A stretch of DNA of 8,486 bases from Candidatus Desantisiibacteriota bacterium (GTDB lineage: Bacteria; UBA9089; CG2-30-40-21). Below, in pieces: positions 1 through 5,582 of this stretch. Location of the stretch: NCBI GenBank assembly GCA_016208205.1, contig JACQYP010000178.1, positions 1 through 8,486 of the forward strand, in the 5' to 3' direction. Each line of letters opens with the position of its first letter. Position 1 is the first letter of the stretch. A model generated the notes under the pieces. The model was not told the origin of the DNA. It saw only the letters and a list, made by a program, of their open reading frames with translations, and made no database searches. The translations under genes were made by a program, and so were the position numbers.

Positions 1-77
1 AGCCGTATGATGGGAAACTATCTCGTACGGTTCTTAGGGGGGAAAGGGGTCATAAGACCCCTGCCCTACCCGGTCAT
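1..77 (+). mobile_element. 3' end of a group II intron (domains V and VI)
   Basis: The first 35 or so bases fold as group II intron domain V. The catalytic AGC triad is at 1-3, the lower stem agccgta pairs with tacggtt, and an upper stem gatgg/ctatc closes a GAAA tetraloop at 14-17. Next comes a domain VI-like hairpin: ggggtc (46-51) pairs with gacccc (56-61), and G-runs pair with C-runs around an unpaired A at 68, the likely branch point. The intron probably ends near 77, where 'AT' fits the usual AY end, eight bases beyond that A. The maturase/reverse transcriptase and 5' end would lie upstream, outside the window. The domain V call is strong; the exact 3' splice site is inferred. Confidence 0.85.
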
Positions 78-171
78 GAAAAATAATTACAAACATACAT
101 ATGAAACTCTGCACAAGAAAGGGGGAAAAGGGGACAGTTTACGCAACCCCTTGAACAACAAATACTAACAA

Positions 172-520
172 CTAAAATATCCTCTTTTGCTTCCGAGGTC
201 TACCTTGATACCGAGGCATATCTCTATTCCCTGCATTCACAGGGACAAGCTTTAGCACGAACAAGTCGGGCAAGAAATCCTTCTCTCCCTGGGGAAAAAA
301 GTGCCTGTCCTGTATTTCTGAAAAACTCTGCCTTTTCTTCTACTCCTTCACTTAACCACTCCTGATATTGTTTATACCCTCTCTCACCTCTTCCTTTATC
401 TCATATTGGGCCAGAGACGTTAAGTGGTCTTCTATCCTTAGACAATAGAATTTCGCACTTGAATGAGGCCATTCCCAAGCATAGTCAACGAGTCCTGTCC
501 GAGGCGGATTCCTTTCCCTT
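172..520 (-). pseudogene. Decayed C-terminal part of a REP-associated (RAYT/Y1, IS200-like) transposase
   Basis: Minus-strand translation in three successive frames gives the family's C-terminal landmarks in order. First is ERNPPRTGLVDYAWEWPHSS (about 520-460), matching the family's 'ERNPvRaGLV....ywwSSa' block. Then comes QYQEWLSEGVEEKAEFF (about 370-320), then GREGFLARLVRAK (about 290-251), and finally MPRYQGRPRKQKR ending at a TAG at 172-174, the basic GRPRK tail. One frameshift lies near 380. A second coincides with a 22-base repeat at 229-250, whose removal rejoins the last two blocks in frame. The N-terminal HUH catalytic half is not visible upstream of 520. This class of transposase mobilises REP-type palindromes, which fits the many palindromic repeats nearby, but this copy cannot be active. 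Confidence 0.8.
228..250 (-). repeat. 22-base hairpin repeat, copy 1 (inside the transposase relic)
   Basis: Read on the minus strand this is gcttgtccctg followed by tgaatgcaggg(a). It is identical to the copies at 7156 and 7178 and one or two bases off the copy at 7281. The core ccctgt/gcaggg can form a six-pair stem with a four-base loop. It lies inside the transposase relic and shifts its frame; removing 22 bases (229-250) restores it. Confidence 0.85.
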
Positions 521-675
521 GTTGGTTTTTCACCTTTTTGTGTCTTGGTTAAGCTCTTTTTTTAACTAAACGACCAGAAATATATTTAGTAACTATTCAG
601 ATTCAGAGGTTCAAGGTTGATGGTTTGCTCTCTTAACCACTTAACCGTGAATTTCTGAACCGTGAACCCGAGTAG
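521..675. other. Gene-free repeat-bearing spacer
   Basis: No coding potential is seen between the transposase relic and the 3' end of the OmpA-like gene. The stretch holds a T-rich run (558-563), one copy of the 12-mer gtaactattcag (589-600) and the 60-base repeat at 610-669. No convincing stem plus T-tract terminator for the leftward OmpA-like gene was found here. Confidence 0.6.
610..669 (+). repeat. 60-base dispersed repeat, copy 1 (gaaccgtgaacc words)
   Basis: Begins ttcaaggttgatgg and ends with degenerate tandem words of the form 'tgaaccgtgaacc'. It aligns along its whole length with 7341-7400 in the same orientation, with roughly eight differences. It starts ten bases past a gtaactattcag 12-mer and stops just short of the OmpA-like gene's stop codon. 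Confidence 0.8.
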
Positions 676-1611
676 TTATCTATTCTGCACAACTACATCA
701 ATGCGTTGTTTTTCCGGCTCTGCCTGATAGCCGGCAACCTTTATCTGGTCTACCCAGATAATCAAGCTATTGGCTAAGTACTCAGCTATAGCCTGAGCCT
801 GCCCGAGGGCTTTGGTCGGAGTGTCTCCATATGCAATGACAGAAATAGGCAAGCCAAAGTAGTCTTTTAATCTATCTGCTGTTTCTTTAAGCATAGGGAA
901 TATATCCTCTTTAATCTTGATTCGTTCTCTTTCTTCAACAAATAATGCCTTATTGGCTATGCTGATAAACAGTCCATTTTTTTCCTGATGAACAAGCCCA
1001 TTGACACAAAATGGTCTGCCGACAAATGTATGAGGGTTTCCGGCCATATCTGTATAATTAAAAACATAGGTATACATATCCCCTACATTGAGTATCTCGT
1101 TTTTATCATTATAACCCTCCCAGACAACAACGATAGATTTATCACCTGACCCCTTAAACTTTTTGAAGTCGCACCCCTTGGAGTCGGTAATAACCAGATT
1201 CCATTTAGAGACAATCTTTTCGCCCTTGATTTGTGGTTGGAATGTGGCAATAGGTGTTTCTATAAGCCCCATGTATCCTGGAAATTCCGCTTGCCGGCTG
1301 GATAAAATATGACCATAAGTCTCACGCCATATCTCCAGTGTAGCAGGTGTTTTTGAAAAGAGCTGCTCCTCTGTCTCCATGGCAGGCATATCAATCTCAA
1401 CCATTTCCTCTTCAATCTTGACTAAGGGTTTCTGTGTCTTTATCTCCTGCTTAATCGTGCCTTTTATGGTTACATCCTCTAATTCATCGCTTTTAGATTG
1501 AGAGGCAGCACCCTTATTCGTTGCTTCAGCAGGCTTTGCTTCCTGTGCCGAACAGACAGACACAGAAAAGAGTGTGAATGCTAACAAAAGCGGGACAATG
1601 TAAAATCTCAT
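676..1611 (-). CDS. Secreted OmpA-like C-terminal-domain protein
   Basis: 311 residues. Residues 1-22 are a signal peptide (MRFYIVPLLLAFTLFSVSVC, then SAQ), so the product is exported; cleavage is probably after SVCSA. Residues 23-85 are low-complexity, rich in Lys, Glu and Ala. The middle (about 135-205) contains VVVWEGYNDKNEILNVGDMY and YTDMAGNPHTFVG, resembling FlgD-like/Ig-like beta modules ('W.G.d..G..v..G.Y.Y....D..GN'). Residues about 220-311 resemble an OmpA-like peptidoglycan-associating domain: a helix LKETADRLKDYFG, then ISVIAYGDTPTKALGQAQAIAEYL, ending QRIDVVVQN. The usual NxxLSxxRA signature is replaced by TPTKALGQAQA, so peptidoglycan binding is not assured. The start is supported by GGAGG six bases upstream. 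It lies 105 bases downstream of coaD, is probably co-transcribed with it, and has no obvious metabolic link to it. Confidence 0.8.
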   Translation of the reverse strand: MRFYIVPLLLAFTLFSVSVCSAQEAKPAEATNKGAASQSKSDELEDVTIKGTIKQEIKTQKPLVKIEEEMVEIDMPAMETEEQLFSKTPATLEIWRETYGHILSSRQAEFPGYMGLIETPIATFQPQIKGEKIVSKWNLVITDSKGCDFKKFKGSGDKSIVVVWEGYNDKNEILNVGDMYTYVFNYTDMAGNPHTFVGRPFCVNGLVHQEKNGLFISIANKALFVEERERIKIKEDIFPMLKETADRLKDYFGLPISVIAYGDTPTKALGQAQAIAEYLANSLIIWVDQIKVAGYQAEPEKQRIDVVVQNR

Positions 1612-1624
1612 GTTGGACCTCCAG

Positions 1625-1713
1625 ATACAGAATATAGAATTCAGGAGTCAGGAGGTAAAACATTTTGCATACAGAATGTTTTACCTCCTGTATTCTGTAT
1701 TCTGACTCCTATA
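1625..1713. repeat. Composite inverted repeat between coaD and the OmpA-like gene
   Basis: A perfect 16-pair stem joins caggaggtaaaacatt (1649-1664) to aatgttttacctcctg (1675-1690) around a 10-base loop. Two further inverted word pairs flank it: atacagaata (1625-1634) with tattctgtat (1691-1700), and aggagtca (1643-1650) with tgactcct (1703-1710). The outer words are not nested but appear in the order A-B-C-C'-A'-B'. It occupies nearly all of the gap in the leftward operon. Without a T-tract on the minus strand it is not a typical terminator, though it may affect mRNA processing or stability. Confidence 0.8.
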
Positions 1714-1716
1714 TTA

Positions 1717-2205
1717 TTACCTTCCCTCTAACTTTTCCCTCAGTTTCTCTGCTATCAATTCAGGAACAAACCCCTTCAGTTTACATCCTAAGGCAGCAAG
1801 CTCTTTCACAGATGAAGAGCTCAGGAAAAAATAAGATTCATTGGTCATCATGAACAGCGTTTCCACAGATGAATTCAATCGTTTATTTATAGAAGCCATC
1901 TGGAATTCATGTTCAAAGTCTGAAATAGCTCTTAGACCACGAAGGATACAGGAGGCATTTACTTCCTGGACATATGTTATTAATAGCCCGGAAAACTCAT
2001 GCACCTCTGTTTTAGGGTAATCCTTAGTAACATCCTTAAGCATTTGGACACGTTCTTCTATTGAAAACAGGGTTGGCTTTCCACCTGTATCGATAGCAAC
2101 AGCAATAATTACCTTATCAAAAATAGGAATTGCTCTCTCTACAATATCCAGATGCCCGAGGGTAGCTGGATCAAAGGTGCCCGGATAAACCGCTATTTTT
2201 TCCAT
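1717..2205 (-). CDS. coaD: Phosphopantetheine adenylyltransferase (CoaD)
   Basis: Transfers AMP from ATP to 4'-phosphopantetheine to form dephospho-CoA, the penultimate step of coenzyme A synthesis, in the cytoplasm. The frame begins MEKIAVYPGTFDPATLGHLD, containing the nucleotidyltransferase TxGH motif. Further family hallmarks are ILRGLRAISDFEHEFQMA and the SSSSVKELA block, the counterpart of ISSTxVR. The 162 residues agree with the family's usual length of about 160. I chose the ATG at 2205 because GAGG lies just upstream with normal spacing. An in-frame TTG at 2217 would place that Shine-Dalgarno inside the coding sequence. It is the first gene of the leftward unit driven by the promoter at 2296-2324. 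Confidence 0.96.
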   Translation of the reverse strand: MEKIAVYPGTFDPATLGHLDIVERAIPIFDKVIIAVAIDTGGKPTLFSIEERVQMLKDVTKDYPKTEVHEFSGLLITYVQEVNASCILRGLRAISDFEHEFQMASINKRLNSSVETLFMMTNESYFFLSSSSVKELAALGCKLKGFVPELIAEKLREKLEGR

Positions 2206-2230
2206 TTTGTACCTCAATCGTAACTATTCA

Positions 2231-2280
2231 GATAGATAGGCTGAAGGCTTTTAGAAATAACCTTCAGCCTTCAATCTATC
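2231..2280 (-). promoter_or_regulatory. Leader hairpin in the coaD 5' untranslated region
   Basis: gatagat (2231-2237) plus aggctgaagg (2238-2247) pairs with ccttcagcct (2261-2270) plus atctatc (2274-2280). This gives 17 pairs interrupted by a three-base bulge, with a 13-base loop. It falls between the predicted transcription start (about 2288) and the coaD ribosome-binding site (about 2213). There is no T-tract after it on the minus strand, so a role in mRNA stability or translation is likelier than attenuation. A fold of this size may also simply be another dispersed palindrome. Confidence 0.6.
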
Positions 2281-2295
2281 TACCTAAGTAATTAC

Positions 2296-2324
2296 ATTAT
2301 ACTACCCATTGCCTTATCTGTCAA
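2296..2324 (-). promoter_or_regulatory. Consensus sigma-70-type promoter for coaD and the OmpA-like gene
   Basis: On the minus strand the -35 box is TTGACA (2324 to 2319) and the -10 box is TATAAT (2301 to 2296), with a 17-base spacer. Both hexamers match consensus perfectly. The predicted start near 2288 leaves a leader of about 83 bases before the coaD ATG. Confidence 0.85.
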
Positions 2325-2680
2325 CATTTTTATTGAAGATACAGACGATTAAAAGCACAATACAATAAAAATCTTATCACGAAAACACGAAAGTCAGAAA
2401 ACACGAAAAATTATATACTCAGCTGGGTCAAAAATAGTGATTTTGCTCACATAGAATACGATGCGTGTAACGCACCCTACACTAAATAACCACGAAACAC
2501 ACGAAAGACACGAAAATTAATAATCGGACAGAACTTTTCGTGTTCTTTCGTGCCTTTCGTGGTTATGTCTTAAAATACTCGATTATCTAAAACGAAAATT
2601 GCTGTGAATGCTTACCAGCTTACCAACAAGAAACAGACAAAAGATTAGAATATATTAAGAAATGCAAAAAAAGATAAGAA
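2325..2680. other. Gene-free spacer rich in repeats between divergent units
   Basis: I see no plausible coding sequence. The stretch holds three ACGAAA words at 2377-2410, a short palindromic motif gatgcgtgtaacgcaccctac (2459-2479) of a type often dispersed in bacterial genomes, and the inverted ACGAAA array at 2488-2564. The remainder (about 2570-2680) is A-rich without recognisable structure. Confidence 0.6.
2488..2564. repeat. Inverted array of 9-base cacgaaa(nn) units
   Basis: The left arm (2488-2516) is aacc followed by three cacgaaa units at a 9-base period. The right arm (2535-2564) is its reverse complement with two mismatches and one extra base. The arms could form a hairpin of about 27 pairs with an 18-base loop. 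Three more loosely spaced acgaaa words lie upstream at 2377-2410. Confidence 0.85.
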
Positions 2681-2685
2681 TAATC

Positions 2686-2716
2686 TTGACAAACTCGAAA
2701 AAATGTGGTATATAAT
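2686..2716 (+). promoter_or_regulatory. Sigma-70-type promoter for the sugar transferase gene
   Basis: TTGACA at 2686-2691 is followed by TATATAAT at 2709-2716. A -10 of TATATA gives a 17-base spacer; TATAAT would give 19. The predicted start near 2720-2724 leaves a leader of about 75 bases. That leader holds a stem attcagc (2727-2733)/gctgaat (2755-2761) and a gtaactattcag 12-mer in reverse orientation (2756-2767). Confidence 0.7.
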
Positions 2717-2797
2717 AATTAGAAACATTCAGCAGCCGGCTACCTTTGAGTATAGCTGAATAGTTACTGATTATTAAAACAAATCAAGGAGGAGAAA

Positions 2798-4192
2798 ATG
2801 GACAAGGGATTTTACATGAAAAAAGGGAAAAGAGGGCTGGATATTATGATTGCTTTTGTTGGTTTATTGATGTCGCTTCCGTTTTTTATTGTTATCCCCA
2901 TCTTGATAAAATTGGTATCACCTGGACCTGTGTTTTATAAACAGGAAAGGGTAGGAAGAAAAGGACAAGTATTTCATATTTATAAGTTTCGCACCATGAT
3001 TCATGATGCGGAAAGACATACCGGTCCGGTAGAGGTTGTACTCAATGACTCGAGGATAATACCTTTGGGCAATTTATTAAGAGGGTTTGGGTTAGATGAA
3101 ATTCCTCAATTTATCAATGTTTTGAGTGGTGAAATGAGTGTAGTTGGACCAAGACCTGAGAGACCATTTGCTGTAGAACAGCATGAAATCCTTCAAGGAA
3201 AAAGGTTGCATGTTAAGCCGGGACTTTTTGGTCCATCTGAAATTCAGTATGGTTTTTCAGATGATTCCCCTCATGTTACGATAGCGGAAAAGGTGTTCTG
3301 GGATCTGAAATATGTCAATAAGCCCTCATTAAGGCATGATATACAGCTTATCTTCTTTGTGATGCTGAAGATAATGTTTCGAAGGTGTTGCTTTGGAGAG
3401 GTTCTTTATTGTCAAAACAAAAGCCTTCCAATTTTACAGGGAAGGGAAAAAATTATTCGAGGAGGTAGGGCAATGTTAAGATTAGCAGTAAGTTTTTTAA
3501 TGGGAATGTCTATTGTTTCTTTTGCTACAGCTGAGACTATCAGTTATCAGCCAAAAAATGGTATTGATACCATGATAGCAAGTGGGGTAAAAACAACATA
3601 TGGGAATTATGCATATGTTCAGATAGGGAAAAATGGTTGTTCTGATCTAAGGGGATTGCTCAGATATGATTCAACAGCTGTTAATATTCCTAAGAATGCA
3701 AAGATTGAAAAGGCAACCCTGAGCATGTATCGAGTTTGTGGAAATAGCTTTAAGGTTCCGGTTGGTGCTTACAGATTGACAGAAGAGTGGAGCGAGGCAA
3801 AGGCTACTTATGTTAATAATGGATACGGTCTTGCCTGGAGCGGTGGGGCATATGCCTCTGATGTATCCGGCATAACCCTTGTTAATGGTAAACAACAGTG
3901 GTATGGTTGGGACATTACCTCAATGGTTCAGCAATGGACAAATGAAACAAATAAGAATTATGGTGTGCTGTTAAAAGAGGAAAATGGTGGTCCGGCCGGA
4001 TATGTAAGCTTTGTTTCCAGCGATAATAGTTGCTATGGTCAAACATATGCTCCTAAGTGGGATATTACCTATTCTACTGAACCAAATGCGGTTCCTGAAC
4101 CATGCACCCTGATTCTTCTGGGAAGCGGGCTTATCGGTATGATAGGGTTTCGCAAGAAGAAAGAACAAGTAACTGATAGTTGCAACAAGTAA
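2798..4192 (+). CDS. Initiating sugar transferase fused in frame to a PEP-CTERM protein (single open frame)
   Basis: 464 codons. Residues 1-200 are a polyprenyl-phosphate sugar-1-phosphate transferase (bacterial sugar transferase family, WcaJ/PglC-type core). A membrane segment lies at about 14-40, followed by SPGPVFYKQERVG, YKFRTM, the LDEIPQFINVLSGEMS block with the Asp-Glu dyad at 100-101, and VGPRPERP. It would load the first sugar onto undecaprenyl phosphate at the inner membrane. Residues 201-225 resemble neither domain. Residues 226-464 are a complete secreted PEP-CTERM protein, listed separately. GGAGGA stands just before the ATG at 2798. No stop separates the halves, but the next frame has TAG at 3466-3468, seven bases upstream of the second ATG, so a one-base indel would make two ordinary genes. 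Fusion, readthrough and assembly error are all possible. Confidence 0.8.
   Translation: MDKGFYMKKGKRGLDIMIAFVGLLMSLPFFIVIPILIKLVSPGPVFYKQERVGRKGQVFHIYKFRTMIHDAERHTGPVEVVLNDSRIIPLGNLLRGFGLDEIPQFINVLSGEMSVVGPRPERPFAVEQHEILQGKRLHVKPGLFGPSEIQYGFSDDSPHVTIAEKVFWDLKYVNKPSLRHDIQLIFFVMLKIMFRRCCFGEVLYCQNKSLPILQGREKIIRGGRAMLRLAVSFLMGMSIVSFATAETISYQPKNGIDTMIASGVKTTYGNYAYVQIGKNGCSDLRGLLRYDSTAVNIPKNAKIEKATLSMYRVCGNSFKVPVGAYRLTEEWSEAKATYVNNGYGLAWSGGAYASDVSGITLVNGKQQWYGWDITSMVQQWTNETNKNYGVLLKEENGGPAGYVSFVSSDNSCYGQTYAPKWDITYSTEPNAVPEPCTLILLGSGLIGMIGFRKKKEQVTDSCNK
3473..4192 (+). CDS. Probable separately initiated PEP-CTERM protein with DNRLRE-type domain
   Basis: ATG at 3473 (codon 226 of the longer frame) is preceded by GAGGAGGT seven bases away, a stronger ribosome-binding site than most here. 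It opens a classical signal peptide, MLRLAVSFLMGMSIVSFATA, cut before ETISYQ. The body of this 239-residue product matches the DNRLRE/CBM96-like beta-sandwich pattern: NYAYVQIG, LRGLLRYDSTAVNIPKNAKI, KATLSMYRV, RLTEEWSEAKATY, WDITSMVQQWTN, NYGVLLKEE. The C-terminus is a PEP-CTERM sorting signal: VPEP (432-435 of the long frame), a hydrophobic stretch TLILLGSGLIGMIGF and RKKK. The signal is cut by exosortase at the membrane, and such proteins are tied to exopolysaccharide production. Neither an exosortase gene nor a partner is in the window. Confidence 0.8.
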   Translation: MLRLAVSFLMGMSIVSFATAETISYQPKNGIDTMIASGVKTTYGNYAYVQIGKNGCSDLRGLLRYDSTAVNIPKNAKIEKATLSMYRVCGNSFKVPVGAYRLTEEWSEAKATYVNNGYGLAWSGGAYASDVSGITLVNGKQQWYGWDITSMVQQWTNETNKNYGVLLKEENGGPAGYVSFVSSDNSCYGQTYAPKWDITYSTEPNAVPEPCTLILLGSGLIGMIGFRKKKEQVTDSCNK

Positions 4193-4273
4193 TGCTAAAG
4201 ATAAAAGAGACAACATTGTAAGAGAGGTAGACTGAAAAGAAGCAGTGTATGGTTGCAAGAAATACAGAATGCT

Positions 4274-4313
4274 AAAGGCAAGGGTAATTGATGCCCTTGC
4301 CTTTGGTGTTTTT
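4274..4313 (+). terminator. Rho-independent terminator after the PEP-CTERM gene
   Basis: A perfect 11-pair stem joins aaaggcaaggg (4274-4284) to cccttgccttt (4294-4304) around a nine-base loop, followed after four bases by TTTTT (4309-4313). It ends the transcript 80 to 120 bases beyond the PEP-CTERM stop codon and separates it from the GT9 gene's promoter. Confidence 0.85.
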
Positions 4314-4352
4314 ATTACATATAGCGTTCTGCAACACTCGTAAAATTTCAAC

Positions 4353-4381
4353 TTGACACATCTGTAGTTTCGTGGTATCCT
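4353..4381 (+). promoter_or_regulatory. Promoter for the GT9 gene, placing the start of transcription almost at the ATG
   Basis: TTGACA (4353-4358) and TATCCT (4376-4381) are separated by 17 bases. Transcription would begin around 4387-4390, with the ATG at 4391. No Shine-Dalgarno sequence precedes that ATG (ctttacttatt), so the mRNA is predicted to be leaderless or nearly so. Confidence 0.65.
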
Positions 4382-4390
4382 TTACTTATT

Positions 4391-5551
4391 ATGGATAAGG
4401 TTGAACTCTTTAAGTTAATTGATAAACTTTTCGGCACTCCACTGTGCTTTTTGTTGGGGATAATTGATAAGCCTTTCAAAAGGAAACTTCCTCAACCGGC
4501 AGATATAAAAAAAATACTGGTGATTAAACTTGTTGCTATTGGGGATTTAGTGGTTGCCTTGCCTACCTTGCGAGCACTAAAGCAAGGCTTTCCTCATGCT
4601 CATTTGGCTTTAATGACCACACCAAGGGTCAGGGAGGTTGTGGAAGGATGCCCTTACATAGATGAGATTATCTATTATGATATTCTTGGCAAGGACAAAG
4701 GAATAACAGGACTAATTAAACTGATCCGTATATTGAAGGAAAAAACATTCGACTTAGCCCTGGAATTAGACCACTACTATCGAATCACCAGCCTGATTAC
4801 CTATTCAGCCGGGATAAAAAATAGGGCAGGCTTTGACTTGCCGGGACAGGGAAGGAGAGGACTGGTTACGATTAAGTCCCCTTATTTAACAGATAGGCAT
4901 GAGATTGAAGCATTTCTGGAAATGGCTAAGGCAGTGGGGGCAAAAAATACTCTGGCTGAATTAGTTCCGATATGGACATCTCAAGAAGATGAAAAATACA
5001 TCGACTCATTTTTTAAGCAGAATAAAATTCAATCCGATGATTTTGTAGTAGCCATACATCCCGGCACAGGTCCATCAGCTACATGCAGGAGATGGGCTGC
5101 CAGGCGATTTGCTGATCTGGCTGATTGGCTTATCAGAGAATATAAGGCTAAGGTAATATTTACCGGTGCCCCTTCTGAGGTAGACCTGGTTAATAATATC
5201 CTTGCTTTTATGCAGGAAAAACCAATTGTTGCTGCCGGTAAGACAAGCTTAAAACAATTAGCCCAGATAGCTCGAAGGTGTGGATTATTTATCAGTGTTG
5301 ATACCGGACCGTTACATGTTGCTGCGGCTATGGGGACAAGGGTTATTGGATTATATGGGCCAAATATCCCTTCTAAATGGGGACCTTATGGAGAAGGGCA
5401 CCTGACTGTCTATAAACAACTTCCATGCAGCCCTTGCACCAGACAATATCTCGGACAGGTTTCAAGATGTCAAAACCCGGTATGTATGGAGCAGATAACG
5501 GTTGAGGATGTAAAAGCTCTGGTTAGTACCCTACAGCCTAAATGCCTATAA
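4391..5551 (+). CDS. Glycosyltransferase family 9 (heptosyltransferase-like) protein
   Basis: 386 residues, a normal length for family 9 GT-B enzymes, which transfer sugars from ADP-heptose or related donors to lipopolysaccharide core or other surface glycans at the cytoplasmic face. The N-domain begins KILVIKLVAIGDLVVALPTL (41-60), followed by GCPYIDEIIYYD. The C-domain holds VVAIHPGTGPSATCRRW (219-235), then FISVDTGPLHVAAAMGT (300-316) with the family's DTGPxH motif, and GLYGPNIPSKWGPYG. A cysteine cluster PCSPC...RCQNPVC (345-365) follows, often seen in this family. The family-typical N-terminus supports the ATG at 4391 despite the missing ribosome-binding site. Donor and acceptor cannot be read from sequence; heptose is only the family default. 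The GspE-like gene starts 31 bases after its stop. Confidence 0.92.
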   Translation: MDKVELFKLIDKLFGTPLCFLLGIIDKPFKRKLPQPADIKKILVIKLVAIGDLVVALPTLRALKQGFPHAHLALMTTPRVREVVEGCPYIDEIIYYDILGKDKGITGLIKLIRILKEKTFDLALELDHYYRITSLITYSAGIKNRAGFDLPGQGRRGLVTIKSPYLTDRHEIEAFLEMAKAVGAKNTLAELVPIWTSQEDEKYIDSFFKQNKIQSDDFVVAIHPGTGPSATCRRWAARRFADLADWLIREYKAKVIFTGAPSEVDLVNNILAFMQEKPIVAAGKTSLKQLAQIARRCGLFISVDTGPLHVAAAMGTRVIGLYGPNIPSKWGPYGEGHLTVYKQLPCSPCTRQYLGQVSRCQNPVCMEQITVEDVKALVSTLQPKCL

Positions 5552-5582
5552 ATCTGCATTCTATCCCAATAGAGGTAATCCA

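Noticed and set aside
118..150. Possible palindrome around ggggacagtttacgcaacccc as a RAYT-type terminus.
   Set aside because: The ggggacag string resembles such termini, but no matching inverted partner of useful length is present here.
1649..1690. The 16-pair hairpin as a rho-independent terminator.
   Set aside because: No T-tract follows on the minus strand, and on the plus strand the sequence after it (tattctgtattctg) is not a T-run.
2206..2217. Upstream TTG start for coaD, adding MRYK.
   Set aside because: It would put the GAGG ribosome-binding site inside the coding region; ATG at 2205 has correct spacing and family-typical N-terminus.
2720..2797. Sugar transferase leader as a cyclic-di-GMP (GEMM) or other riboswitch.
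   Set aside because: The agccggct stretch is suggestive, but the GEMM core motifs are missing and only a seven-pair stem is visible.
3971..4351. Reverse-strand 126-codon frame with hydrophobic stretches.
   Set aside because: It lies antisense to the PEP-CTERM gene and its terminator, whose coding evidence is strong; there is no recognisable family and no ribosome-binding site support.
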